Source: Kluyvera sp040932435
GTDB lineage: Bacteria > Pseudomonadota > Gammaproteobacteria > Enterobacterales > Enterobacteriaceae
Length of the DNA stretch: 64,000 nucleotides
Direction: 5' to 3'
Assembly: GCF_040932435.1 (NCBI RefSeq)
Contig: NZ_JBFQGA010000004.1
Span: 248,001-312,000, forward strand
The position numbers were made by a program, and so were the translations under genes. Shown in pieces: positions 7,515 through 17,106 of the stretch; positions within the stretch are counted from its first letter, which is position 1, and the number at the start of each line of letters is the position of its first letter. The notes beneath the pieces were generated by a model. The model was given only the letters and a program-made list of their open reading frames with translations, did no database searches and was not told the DNA's origin.

Positions 7515-10361
7515 TCATTCCCGTGTTTTACGCACTCTCGCAGCATAGACCGTCAGCGTCTGTTTCAGCACGTCCAGCGTCACCGGTTTTGACAGACAGC
7601 TATCCATTCCCGATTCAAGACAACGTTGTTTCTCTTCCGCTAGGGCGTTAGCCGTGACACCAACAACCGGCAACGTCAGCCCTAACTGGCGAATACGCTG
7701 GGTCAGGCGATAGCCATCCATATTCGGCATGTTGACGTCGCTTAGCACGATATCGATATGATTTTTGCTCAGCACGTTTAACGCATCGACGCCATCGTTG
7801 GCGGTTTTGCACTGATATCCCAACGATCCCAACTGATCGGCCAGCAAACGGCGGTTGATAGGATGATCGTCAACGACAAGGATCATCATGTCATCATTGC
7901 TATCTTCCGGCTGCTCGTGCGGTGCTTGCAGCTCTGCGGCTTCACCGGTCTCCATTTTCACGCGATAAATTCGACCCAACAGGGTCATCAATTCGTGCGG
8001 TGAAACGGTACTGTGCACCCATTGACCTGGAGAATGCTCCTGAGGAATACCAATATGACGACGGCAGAATAGCACCGCGGCGCGCCCTGCCCACGGCTGG
8101 GTTATCTCATGATCGGTAATCAACAGATCGTCCGGCTCCGGCGTTTCGCCTTCATACAGGCGCACGTCCATCCCGTGATAGGTCAACAGCGTCTGAATAA
8201 ACGCAGACAACGCCACGTTACGCACGGCTAACCAACAGCGTACTGCCGCCAGCCCGCCTATCATCAGCGGCGTTTGTTCTTGTTCACCGTACAGCGGAAT
8301 ACGCAGCGTAAACTGGCTCCCCATACCCGGCTCAGTGTCCACCGCAATGTCACCGTCCATCATATTGACCAGCTTTTCACAAATCGCCAGTCCAAGACCG
8401 GTGCCTTGGAAGTTGCGCTGCACGCCGGTTCCAACCTGGAAGAAAGGATCAAACAAGCGCACCACTTCTTTCGCCGGAATACCGACGCCTGTGTCGCGAA
8501 TGCTAATGCTGAGGTAATACCCTTCGCGTTTGAGATGGAAAATAATGCAGCCAATATCGGTAAACTTGATGGCATTACTCAACAGATTGGAGATAACCTG
8601 CTGCAAACGCATAGGATCGCCCATCAGTTTCGCCGGCACATCTGGCTCAATAAAGCAGTACAGCCCCAGCTGTTTTCTCACCACCAACGGTAAATAGTTG
8701 GCCGTGATATGATTCATCACCTCTTTAGGCGAAAACTCGCGCGGCTCAATCTTGAGCTGTTCAGACTCAATTTTTGAGAAGTCCAGAATGTCGCTGATAA
8801 TCTTCAGCAGCAGCGCCGATGAGTTGTTCATGGCAGTCACCAGACGGTCAACGCCCTTTGGCAACTCTTTGGTTTGCAACAAGTCGAGGTTACCAATGAT
8901 CCCGTACAGCGGCGTGCGCAGTTCATGGCTGACCGTCGCCAAGAACATGGATTTCGACTGGCTAGCCTGCTCCGCCGCCTGCGCCATTTCCTGCAGCGAC
9001 TCTTCCATTTTGACGCGCGAACTGACGTCAACCAGCACGCAAATCGCCACGTTTTCGTTGCGATAACGCGAATGGACAAAGCTAATCTGCAGGTTGGTAT
9101 TGTTGCTGGTCAACACATCAACGAAGTTCACCTGCTGACCGCAGATAATCTGCGTCAGTCGCTGCCGGTCTTCGTGAGTCAACATATTCAGATAATTGTG
9201 CGCTAACTCGTTACTCAAGATATTGGTACCGTCTTGGGTCCTGAGAATGCAGATCCCTACCGGGGCGGAAGCAACAATTTTGCGGTTAAACTGCTCATGC
9301 TCTTCCAGACGCAACGCATCCGATTCGGCGGGCAGGAAGATACGGCGCTCATACATACGCGCCATGGTAAATAACGCAATCCCGGTTAACAGGTTCAGCA
9401 GCAACGCATTCAGCACCAGAATGCGAATGCGCTCCAGCACAACATCCAGCGGCACCGAATAGACAATATTGAGAGACGAAGGCGAAAGGGTCTTCTTCAG
9501 CACCAGCTCACGATAACCCGAGGTATAGCCAAACCACAGGCGTTCCTGAAGCGCGCGCGTAGTCAGACGCAGTTTATTATCGGGACCGGAGAGCGAAATC
9601 AACGTATTGCCGTTGTCGTCCAGAATGGAAACCCCCATCGGCATACTGCCTGGGGTAAAGAAGTTTTCCACACGAATGGTCTGTTCAACGCCGAGCAGCG
9701 CCTGCAGGCGGTTAGCCAAATACACCGGCGTCAACGCATAGAAATACCCCACGCTGTGACGCGGACCTTCGCCAACCCAGAACAAGTTGCCGCCACGTTC
9801 ATCCTGCGGAGCATCGTGGTAGGCGGTAATACGCTCGTGCAGCGCTTTGAGCGCTTCGCCACGTTCGACCGGCATTTCACGCAGGCCAAAGTTGGCCATG
9901 CAAAGATTATCACTGCCGATTAAAAAGACGCGGTTGAGATCGTAGGAAGAGGAGAAATTCTCTCGCCAGTAACGTAGAAACCATGACAGCGATTCCAGCG
10001 GGCCACGCCAAGTCGTATCAAGGCTGCCGCAGTCGGAATCCGGAAACAGTGGCTCAAAATCGGGGATATCGGCGCTATCTTTTGCCAAACCAGTTGGCAG
10101 GGTACCGTTGGCCGCCGTCAGCCGATTTTCCGCAATATACTTCAGATCCTTAATGACATCGGAGGTTCGCTGGAAATATCGCTGTGCTTGGTCGGAGCTA
10201 AGGTTAAACTCTTGGCGAATTTCCGACTCTTTCTGATGCAGGGCATTCACAATATAGAATCCCGAAATCAGCGCGATAAGCAGCCAAAGCAGCAATGCCA
10301 TCGCCCGGAACATGTAGCGGGAAACTTTCAGCGTGGTGCGGAAGGAAACAAGATATTTCAA
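7515..10361 (-). CDS. rcsC: Hybrid sensor histidine kinase of the Rcs phosphorelay
   Basis: RcsC autophosphorylates in response to envelope stress relayed by RcsF/IgaA and sends the phosphate through its own receiver to RcsD and RcsB. At 948 residues it is within one residue of E. coli. Order: membrane segment about 20-41, periplasmic domain, second membrane segment about 312-334, linker, His-kinase domain with H479 (ATVSHELRTP), ATPase boxes (DTGVGIPA, GTGLGLAI), then the RcsC-ABL region and a C-terminal receiver with D875 (VLSDVNMPN) and acidic pair DDHP. It lies convergent to rcsDB and downstream of gyrA on the same strand, separated by a terminator. Confidence 0.97.
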   Translation of the reverse strand: MKYLVSFRTTLKVSRYMFRAMALLLWLLIALISGFYIVNALHQKESEIRQEFNLSSDQAQRYFQRTSDVIKDLKYIAENRLTAANGTLPTGLAKDSADIPDFEPLFPDSDCGSLDTTWRGPLESLSWFLRYWRENFSSSYDLNRVFLIGSDNLCMANFGLREMPVERGEALKALHERITAYHDAPQDERGGNLFWVGEGPRHSVGYFYALTPVYLANRLQALLGVEQTIRVENFFTPGSMPMGVSILDDNGNTLISLSGPDNKLRLTTRALQERLWFGYTSGYRELVLKKTLSPSSLNIVYSVPLDVVLERIRILVLNALLLNLLTGIALFTMARMYERRIFLPAESDALRLEEHEQFNRKIVASAPVGICILRTQDGTNILSNELAHNYLNMLTHEDRQRLTQIICGQQVNFVDVLTSNNTNLQISFVHSRYRNENVAICVLVDVSSRVKMEESLQEMAQAAEQASQSKSMFLATVSHELRTPLYGIIGNLDLLQTKELPKGVDRLVTAMNNSSALLLKIISDILDFSKIESEQLKIEPREFSPKEVMNHITANYLPLVVRKQLGLYCFIEPDVPAKLMGDPMRLQQVISNLLSNAIKFTDIGCIIFHLKREGYYLSISIRDTGVGIPAKEVVRLFDPFFQVGTGVQRNFQGTGLGLAICEKLVNMMDGDIAVDTEPGMGSQFTLRIPLYGEQEQTPLMIGGLAAVRCWLAVRNVALSAFIQTLLTYHGMDVRLYEGETPEPDDLLITDHEITQPWAGRAAVLFCRRHIGIPQEHSPGQWVHSTVSPHELMTLLGRIYRVKMETGEAAELQAPHEQPEDSNDDMMILVVDDHPINRRLLADQLGSLGYQCKTANDGVDALNVLSKNHIDIVLSDVNMPNMDGYRLTQRIRQLGLTLPVVGVTANALAEEKQRCLESGMDSCLSKPVTLDVLKQTLTVYAARVRKTRE

Positions 10362-10472
10362 AGTGGCGAAACTCCGCCGTCAAAGGCTAACAGGATGTGG
10401 TTAAGGTAGCGGGAAAAGCCCGTTACCGCAATCAGAGAGTCGCCCGACCGGACTACCGACCATCGGGATAAA

Positions 10473-10500
10473 AAAAGAGCCGGCATTCACCGGCTCTTTT
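10473..10500 (-). terminator. Rho-independent terminator of gyrA
   Basis: AAAAGAGCCGG (10473-10483), a six-base loop and CCGGCTCTTTT (10490-10500) make an 11-bp perfect stem. Read on the minus strand it is followed by TTTTTT. It begins 20 bases after the gyrA stop. Confidence 0.93.
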
Positions 10501-10520
10501 ATCTGACGTAGGCTAACGAA

Positions 10521-13157
10521 TTACTCGTCTGCGTCTTCCGCGATATCGTCATCGCTTTCCGCTTCCGGCGCGATTTCATCATCGCCTTCCGCTACGCTAC
10601 CATCGATAGCATCCAGCTCTTCGTCATCGACCGGTTCAGCAACGCGTTGCAGACCCACTACGTTTTCATCTTCCGCAGTACGGATGAGGATAACGCCTTG
10701 GGTGTTACGCCCCACCACGCTGACTTCCGAAACGCGTGTACGCACCAGCGTGCCCGCATCGGTGATCATCATGATCTGGTCGCAATCATCAACCTGCACT
10801 GCGCCAACAACGGAACCGTTACGCTCGGTGACTTTGATAGAGATAACGCCCTGCGTTGCACGAGACTTGGTTGGATACTCTGCCGCAGCGGTACGTTTAC
10901 CGTAGCCGTTTTGCGTCACGGTCAGGATTGCGCCTTCACCGCGTGGAATAATCAGAGAAACGACTTTGTCTTCACCCGCAAGCTTGATGCCACGTACGCC
11001 GGTCGCGGTACGACCCATTGCACGAACGGCATCTTCTTTAAAGCGAACCACTTTACCCGCAGCAGAGAACAGCATCGCTTCGTCAGAACCGGACGTCAGG
11101 TCAACGCCAATCAGCTCATCGCCTTCGTTGAGGTTCACCGCGATAATCCCGGCAGAACGCGGACGGCTGAACTCGGTCAGCGCAGTTTTCTTCACGGTAC
11201 CGCTAGCGGTTGCCATGAAGACGTTAACGCCCTCTTCGTACTCACGTACTGGCAGGATGGCAGTAATACGTTCGTTCGCTTCCAGCGGCAACAGGTTGAC
11301 GATTGGACGCCCACGCGCACCACGGCTCGCTTCCGGCAACTGATAAACCTTCATCCAGTACAGACGACCACGGCTGGAGAACAGCAAAATGGTGTCGTGG
11401 GTGTTGGCCACCAGCAGGCGGTCGATAAAATCTTCTTCTTTAATACGGGCTGCTGATTTGCCTTTACCGCCACGACGCTGTGCTTCGTAATCGGTCAGCG
11501 GTTGATATTTGACGTAACCCTGGTGAGACAAGGTGACAACAACATCTTCCTGGCTAATCAGATCTTCGATATTAATATCGGCGCTGTTCGCAGTGATTTC
11601 GGTACGACGTGCGTCGCCGAACTGTTCACGAACCAGTTCCAGCTCTTCACGGATAACTTCCATCAGGCGATCGGCACTGCCCAGAATGTGCAGCAGTTCG
11701 GCAATCTGTTCCAGCAGTTCTTTGTATTCGTCGAGCAGTTTTTCATGCTCAAGGCCGGTTAGTTTCTGCAAACGCAGATCCAGAATCGCCTGCGCCTGCT
11801 GTTCAGTCAGGTAGTACTGACCGTCGCGAACGCCGAATTCAGGTTCCAGCCACTCAGGACGTGCAGCGTCATCGCCCGCACGTTCCAGCATCGCAGCTAC
11901 GGTACCCAGCTCCCATGAACGCGCAATCAGCCCGGCTTTCGCTTCCGAAGGCGTTGGAGCCTGACGAATAAGCTCGATGATTGGGTCGATGTTTGCCAGC
12001 GCAATAGCCAGTGCTTCAAGGATGTGCGCGCGATCGCGTGCTTTACGCAGCTCGAAGATAGTACGGCGAGTCACTACTTCACGGCGGTGGCGCACGAAAG
12101 CAGCAATAATATCTTTCAGGTTCATGATCTTCGGCTGGCCATGGTGCAGTGCAACCATGTTGATACCGAAGGAAACCTGCAGCTGAGTCTGGGAGTAGAG
12201 GTTGTTCAGAACCACTTCACCCACCGCGTCACGTTTCACTTCAATGACGATACGCATACCGTCTTTGTCAGATTCGTCACGCAGCGCGCTGATGCCTTCA
12301 ACGCGTTTGTCTTTTACCAACTCGGCGATTTTCTCGATCAGGCGCGCTTTGTTCACCTGATACGGAATTTCGTGCACAATGATGGTTTCACGACCGGTTT
12401 TCGCATCCGCTTCCACTTCTGCGCGAGCGCGAATGTAAACTTTACCACGACCGGTACGATAGGCTTCTTCAATGCCACGGCGACCGTTGATGATAGCGGC
12501 AGTCGGGAAGTCTGGCCCCGGAATGTGCTCCATCAGCCCTTCAATGCTGATGTCTTCATCGTCGACGTAGGCCAGACAGCCGTTGATCACTTCCGTTAAG
12601 TTATGCGGCGGAATGTTGGTCGCCATACCTACGGCGATACCGGAAGAACCGTTCACCAGCAGGTTAGGAATTTTGGTCGGCATGACATCTGGAATGCGCT
12701 CGGTGCCGTCGTAGTTATCGACGAAATCGACCGTCTCTTTTTCCAGGTCAGCCATCAGCTCGTGGGCGATTTTCGACATACGGATTTCCGTATAACGCAT
12801 CGCTGCAGCGGAGTCGCCATCGACAGAACCAAAGTTGCCCTGACCATCTACCAGCATGTAACGCAGTGAGAACGGCTGTGCCATACGGACGATAGTGTCA
12901 TAAACGGCAGTATCACCATGCGGGTGATATTTACCGATGACGTCACCCACGACACGGGCTGATTTTTTATAGGCTTTGTTCCAGTCATTGCCCAATACGT
13001 TCATGGCGTAAAGTACGCGACGGTGTACCGGCTTAAGGCCATCTCGGACATCCGGCAGCGCACGGCCAACAATGACCGACATCGCATAATCCAGATAAGA
13101 GTTCTTTAACTCTTCCTCGATGTTGACCGGTGTAATTTCTCTCGCAAGGTCGCTCAT
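10521..13157 (-). CDS. gyrA: DNA gyrase subunit A
   Basis: GyrA is the breakage-reunion subunit of DNA gyrase (A2B2), which introduces negative supercoils. The protein has 878 residues, typical of enterobacteria. The catalytic tyrosine is Y122 (MRYTEIRM); the GyrA box QRRGGKG is present in the C-terminal beta-pinwheel; the tail is strongly acidic. In the quinolone-resistance determining region, residue 83 is Thr and residue 87 is Asp (HPHGDTAVYD). Thr83 is the wild-type residue in several enterobacteria, so it is not by itself evidence of acquired resistance. Divergent from ubiG. Confidence 0.98.
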   Translation of the reverse strand: MSDLAREITPVNIEEELKNSYLDYAMSVIVGRALPDVRDGLKPVHRRVLYAMNVLGNDWNKAYKKSARVVGDVIGKYHPHGDTAVYDTIVRMAQPFSLRYMLVDGQGNFGSVDGDSAAAMRYTEIRMSKIAHELMADLEKETVDFVDNYDGTERIPDVMPTKIPNLLVNGSSGIAVGMATNIPPHNLTEVINGCLAYVDDEDISIEGLMEHIPGPDFPTAAIINGRRGIEEAYRTGRGKVYIRARAEVEADAKTGRETIIVHEIPYQVNKARLIEKIAELVKDKRVEGISALRDESDKDGMRIVIEVKRDAVGEVVLNNLYSQTQLQVSFGINMVALHHGQPKIMNLKDIIAAFVRHRREVVTRRTIFELRKARDRAHILEALAIALANIDPIIELIRQAPTPSEAKAGLIARSWELGTVAAMLERAGDDAARPEWLEPEFGVRDGQYYLTEQQAQAILDLRLQKLTGLEHEKLLDEYKELLEQIAELLHILGSADRLMEVIREELELVREQFGDARRTEITANSADINIEDLISQEDVVVTLSHQGYVKYQPLTDYEAQRRGGKGKSAARIKEEDFIDRLLVANTHDTILLFSSRGRLYWMKVYQLPEASRGARGRPIVNLLPLEANERITAILPVREYEEGVNVFMATASGTVKKTALTEFSRPRSAGIIAVNLNEGDELIGVDLTSGSDEAMLFSAAGKVVRFKEDAVRAMGRTATGVRGIKLAGEDKVVSLIIPRGEGAILTVTQNGYGKRTAAAEYPTKSRATQGVISIKVTERNGSVVGAVQVDDCDQIMMITDAGTLVRTRVSEVSVVGRNTQGVILIRTAEDENVVGLQRVAEPVDDEELDAIDGSVAEGDDEIAPEAESDDDIAEDADE

Positions 13158-13318
13158 CTAACCGCTATCCCTCTACTGTATTCCCGGATTCAAAGGTCGC
13201 AAATTATAACACATCCGCGTAAAGACAGGTAAACCCATTAGCACCTGCCTGACGCTTTATTCGCGCGTCGGTGCTGATATACTCGCAGCTAATAACGAAA
13301 TAAGGAGCACGAACACCC

Positions 13319-14047
13319 ATGAATGCCGAAAAAGCTGCGGTAGCGCACAACGTTGACCACGAAGAGATCGCCAAATTCGAGGCCGTCGCGTCACGCTGGT
13401 GGGATCTGGAAGGTGAATTCAAGCCGTTGCACCGTATTAACCCGCTGCGCTTAGGCTATATCGCCGAGCGATCCAACGGCCTGTTCGGTAAGAAAGTGCT
13501 CGATGTTGGCTGCGGTGGCGGCATTCTGGCGGAAAGTATGGCCCGTGAAGGGGCGACGGTGACCGGGCTGGACATGGGATTTGAGCCGCTGCAGGTCGCG
13601 AAGCTGCACTCGCTGGAAACCGGCATTCCGGTTGATTATGTCCAAGAGACCGTTGAAGAACATGCGATGAAGCATGCTCAGCAGTACGACGTGGTCACCT
13701 GCATGGAAATGCTGGAGCACGTTCCGGATCCGCAGTCGGTGGTCAAAGCCTGCGCGCAGTTGGTCAAACCCGGCGGACAGGTGTTCTTCTCAACCCTGAA
13801 CCGCAACGGTAAATCTTGGCTGATGGCGGTGGTTGGCGCAGAGTACATCCTGCGCATGGTGCCAAAGGGCACTCACGACATTAAGAAATTCATCAAGCCG
13901 GCCGAACTACTGAGCTGGGTTGACCAGACCGTATTGAAAGAGCGCCACATGATTGGCCTGCACTACAACCCAATCACCAACAGCTTCAAGCTGGCACCGG
14001 GCGTAGATGTTAACTATATGCTGCACACCACGGCAAAAGCGGAATAA
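13319..14047 (+). CDS. ubiG: Ubiquinone biosynthesis O-methyltransferase
   Basis: UbiG carries out both O-methylation steps of ubiquinone synthesis using S-adenosylmethionine. The 242-residue protein is close to the E. coli length (240). The SAM-binding motif I is VLDVGCGGGILAE, followed by GLDMGFEPL and the post-motif CMEMLEHVPDP. The start at 13319 has the ribosome site AAGGAGCAC. It diverges from gyrA over a 161-bp intergenic region, as in E. coli; the yfaL gene that follows it in E. coli is replaced by a BIME. Confidence 0.97.
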   Translation: MNAEKAAVAHNVDHEEIAKFEAVASRWWDLEGEFKPLHRINPLRLGYIAERSNGLFGKKVLDVGCGGGILAESMAREGATVTGLDMGFEPLQVAKLHSLETGIPVDYVQETVEEHAMKHAQQYDVVTCMEMLEHVPDPQSVVKACAQLVKPGGQVFFSTLNRNGKSWLMAVVGAEYILRMVPKGTHDIKKFIKPAELLSWVDQTVLKERHMIGLHYNPITNSFKLAPGVDVNYMLHTTAKAE

Positions 14048-14068
14048 GTTGAAGCTTCCAGCGGTAAC

Positions 14069-14301
14069 GCCTGATGGCGCTGCGCTTATCAGGCCTACAT
14101 ATCTGCACCAACCGTAGGCCGGATAAGCCGCGTTAGCGTCGCCATCCGGCGTGACTCCGAACTTCAATGCCTGATGGCGCTGAGCTTATCAGGCCTACAT
14201 ATCCGCACCAACCGTAGGCCGGATAAGCCGCGACAGCGTCGCCATCCGGCATAACTCCGAGCTTCAATGCCTGATGGCGCTGCGCTTACCAGGCCTACTG
14301 T
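14069..14301. repeat. Tandem BIME: 100-bp unit repeated 2.3 times
   Basis: Units start at 14069, 14169 and 14269, exactly 100 bp apart. Each holds two REP palindromes in opposite orientation (GCCTGATGGCGCT…TATCAGGC and GTAGGCCGGATAAGCC…GCCATCCGGC) plus a linker. The two full units differ at about seven positions. The third is cut after its first REP. This is a BIME array lying between ubiG and the nrdA regulatory region. Confidence 0.92.
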
Positions 14302-14532
14302 CCCCTACCAATCATTGGTAGGTTGGGTACGAGCAATTTGCGCCAAGTCATATTGCGCAACACAGCCCTTCGATGAAGAAATCAGCACTCGATCAAATTT
14401 TCATTTTTTTTTGCAAATTATTGACATCCCCGCCAGCCCTTATGCGCCGTGGACTTCGCCTTTTTTATGCTTTCACAACCTCAATTCAACATCAAAATCA
14501 ACTCTTGTACTCAAAAGAATCCCTACTAGAAT
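14302..14532. other. Upstream part of the nrdA promoter region
   Basis: About 230 bases between the BIME array and the NrdR boxes, AT-rich from 14395. It contains TTGACA-like text (TATTGACATCCCC near 14420) but no promoter I can assign with confidence. Together with the adjoining sites it forms a 357-bp regulatory region for nrdA. Confidence 0.4.
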
Positions 14533-14580
14533 ACTCACCATATAGCGTTCAATTAATCAACGACCCCCTACATATAGTAT
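14533..14580 (+). promoter_or_regulatory. Pair of NrdR boxes upstream of nrdA
   Basis: ACTCACCATATAGCGT (14533-14548) and CCCCTACATATAGTAT (14565-14580) both match the 16-bp NrdR consensus aCACwATATaTwGtgt at most positions. They are 32 bp apart start to start, three helical turns, the spacing typical of NrdR repressor sites in front of ribonucleotide reductase genes. NrdR would repress when dATP is abundant. Confidence 0.8.
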
Positions 14581-14618
14581 TTATCCACAGGTTTTACTAC
14601 AACCGTTGTTGTGGATAA
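14581..14618. promoter_or_regulatory. Two perfect DnaA boxes in inverted orientation before nrdA
   Basis: TTATCCACA at 14581-14589 and its reverse complement TGTGGATAA at 14610-14618 are both exact matches to the strongest DnaA-box consensus. They are separated by 20 bases and directly follow the NrdR boxes. DnaA is known to regulate E. coli nrdAB, tying nucleotide supply to replication; this arrangement supports the same here. Confidence 0.85.
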
Positions 14619-14658
14619 GCAGGGGACATTTTTCTTTTCACGGACAGGGTATAAATAC

Positions 14659-16944
14659 ATGAATCAGAGTCTGCTGGTGACTAAGCGTGACGGCCGCACA
14701 GAACGCATCAACCTCGACAAAATTCATCGCGTGCTGGATTGGGCTGCTGAAGGGTTGCATAACGTTTCAATTTCCCAAGTTGAGCTGCGTTCCCACATCC
14801 AGTTCTACGACGGGATGAAGACGTCTGACATTCATGAAACCATCATCAAAGCCGCCGCAGACCTGATCTCCAGCGAAGCGCCTGACTACCAGTACCTGGC
14901 CGCGCGCTTAGCGGTATTCCACCTGCGCAAAAAAGCCTACGGCCAGTTCGAGCCACCGGCCCTGTTCGATCACGTTAAGCGCATGGTCAATCTTGGTAAA
15001 TACGACAATCATCTGCTGGAAGACTATACGGAAGAAGAGTTCAAGCAGATGGACTCGTTTATCGCTCACGACCGTGACATGACCTTCTCCTATGCCGCCG
15101 TGAAGCAGCTGGAAGGCAAATACCTAGTGCAGAACCGCGTCACCGGCGAAATTTACGAGAGCGCCCAGTTCCTCTACATCTTGGTCGCTGCGTGCCTGTT
15201 CTCCAACTACCCACGTGACACCCGTCTGAGCTACGTGAAGCGCTTCTATGACGCGGTATCCACGTTCAAAATTTCGCTGCCAACGCCGATTATGTCCGGC
15301 GTGCGTACGCCAACTCGCCAGTTCAGCTCCTGCGTACTGATCGAATGCGGCGACAGCCTTGACTCTATCAACGCCACCTCCAGCGCCATTGTGAAATACG
15401 TTTCCCAGCGTGCCGGTATCGGCATTAACGCCGGTCGCATTCGTGCGCTGGGTAGCCCAATCCGCGGCGGTGAAGCATTCCACACCGGCTGTATCCCGTT
15501 CTACAAGCACTTCCAGACCGCAGTGAAATCCTGTTCTCAGGGCGGCGTACGCGGCGGTGCAGCAACGCTGTTCTACCCAATGTGGCATCTGGAAGTGGAA
15601 AGCCTGCTGGTGCTGAAAAACAACCGTGGCGTTGAAGGCAACCGCGTGCGTCACATGGACTACGGCGTACAAATCAACAAACTGATGTACACCCGCCTGC
15701 TGAAAGGCGGCGACATCACCCTGTTCAGCCCGTCTGACGTCCCAGGCCTGTACGATGCCTTCTTCGCCAACCAGGACGAATTCGAACGCCTGTACGTGCA
15801 ATATGAAAACGACAGCAGCATCCGCAAACAGCGCGTGAAAGCGGTTGAACTGTTCTCGCTGATGATGCAGGAACGCGCCTCGACTGGCCGTATCTACATT
15901 CAGAACGTCGACCACTGCAACACCCACAGCCCGTTTGACCCGACCATCGCGCCGGTACGTCAGTCTAACCTGTGCTTGGAAATCGCTCTGCCGACCAAAC
16001 CGCTGGACGACGTCAACGACGAAAACGGTGAGATTGCCCTGTGTACGCTGTCAGCCTTCAACCTCGGCGCTATCGATAGCCTCGATGATCTCGAAGAGCT
16101 GGCGGTACTGGCCGTGCGTGCACTCGATGCCCTGCTCGATTACCAGGACTACCCAATCAAAGCGGCTGAACGCGGTGCGATGGGCCGTCGTACTCTGGGC
16201 ATTGGCGTGATTAACTACGCTTATTGGCTGGCGAAGAACGGCAAGCGCTACTCCGACGGCAGCGCCAACAACCTGACTCACCAGACTTTCGAAGCCATCC
16301 AGTACTACCTGCTGAAGGCCTCTAACGAGCTGGCGAAAGAGCAAGGCGCATGCCCGTGGTTCAACGAAACCACCTATTCCCAGGGCATCTTGCCTATCGA
16401 TACCTATAAGAAAGACTTGGATGCTATCACCAACGAACCGCTGCACCTGAATTGGGAAGCGCTTCGCGAGTCAATTAAGACTCACGGTTTACGTAACTCC
16501 ACGCTTTCTGCTCTGATGCCGTCTGAGACCTCTTCGCAGATCTCCAACGCCACCAATGGCATCGAGCCGCCGCGCGGCTACGTCAGCATCAAAGCGTCGA
16601 AAGACGGCATTCTTCGTCAGGTTGTGCCGGACTACGAGCACCTGAAAAATGCTTACGAGCTGCTTTGGGAAATGCCAAACAACGACGGCTACCTGCAGCT
16701 GGTTGGCGTTATGCAGAAGTTTATCGATCAGTCGATCTCGGCTAACACCAACTATGACCCGACGCGCTTCCCGTCTGGCAAAGTGCCGATGCAGCAGTTG
16801 CTCAAAGATCTGCTCACCGCCTATAAATTTGGCGTGAAGACCCTGTACTACCAAAACACCCGTGATGGTGCAGAAGATTCACAAGACGATCTGGCTCCGT
16901 CCATTCAGGACGACGGCTGCGAAAGCGGCGCTTGTAAGATCTAA
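14659..16944 (+). CDS. nrdA: Ribonucleoside-diphosphate reductase class Ia, alpha subunit
   Basis: NrdA binds and reduces ribonucleoside diphosphates to deoxyribonucleotides with thiyl-radical chemistry. From ATG 14659 it has 761 residues, equal to E. coli. An N-terminal ATP-cone (about 5-95) gives dATP control. Active-site cysteines are visible in FSSCVLIECG, SNLCLEIALP and IALCTLSAFN; the radical-relay tyrosine pair is in TLYYQNTR; the C-terminal redox pair is CESGACKI. An upstream in-frame ATG at 14611 lies inside a DnaA box and is rejected. nrdB follows after 162 bp that contain a terminator-like hairpin. Confidence 0.98.
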   Translation: MNQSLLVTKRDGRTERINLDKIHRVLDWAAEGLHNVSISQVELRSHIQFYDGMKTSDIHETIIKAAADLISSEAPDYQYLAARLAVFHLRKKAYGQFEPPALFDHVKRMVNLGKYDNHLLEDYTEEEFKQMDSFIAHDRDMTFSYAAVKQLEGKYLVQNRVTGEIYESAQFLYILVAACLFSNYPRDTRLSYVKRFYDAVSTFKISLPTPIMSGVRTPTRQFSSCVLIECGDSLDSINATSSAIVKYVSQRAGIGINAGRIRALGSPIRGGEAFHTGCIPFYKHFQTAVKSCSQGGVRGGAATLFYPMWHLEVESLLVLKNNRGVEGNRVRHMDYGVQINKLMYTRLLKGGDITLFSPSDVPGLYDAFFANQDEFERLYVQYENDSSIRKQRVKAVELFSLMMQERASTGRIYIQNVDHCNTHSPFDPTIAPVRQSNLCLEIALPTKPLDDVNDENGEIALCTLSAFNLGAIDSLDDLEELAVLAVRALDALLDYQDYPIKAAERGAMGRRTLGIGVINYAYWLAKNGKRYSDGSANNLTHQTFEAIQYYLLKASNELAKEQGACPWFNETTYSQGILPIDTYKKDLDAITNEPLHLNWEALRESIKTHGLRNSTLSALMPSETSSQISNATNGIEPPRGYVSIKASKDGILRQVVPDYEHLKNAYELLWEMPNNDGYLQLVGVMQKFIDQSISANTNYDPTRFPSGKVPMQQLLKDLLTAYKFGVKTLYYQNTRDGAEDSQDDLAPSIQDDGCESGACKI

Positions 16945-16952
16945 TAATGATT

Positions 16953-16988
16953 GCCGGGCAGCGCTACGCTGACCCGGCCTTTTATTTC
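16953..16988 (+). terminator. Terminator-like REP hairpin between nrdA and nrdB
   Basis: GCCGGGCAGCG and CGCTGACCCGGC pair with a single bulged A around a three-base loop, and the sequence TTTTATTT follows directly. It resembles a REP element but has the shape of a rho-independent terminator. It lies within what should be one transcription unit, so it may act as an attenuator or an mRNA-stabilising end. Confidence 0.65.
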
Positions 16989-17106
16989 CGTATTAATCGG
17001 CTTACGACACAGAAGCCCTATTGACTATACGGATTTATTTTCGATGATATTGTAAGCAGGTAAGTAAACGCCATCCGGCATTACTCTCCAGACAGGATTG
17101 ACATCA

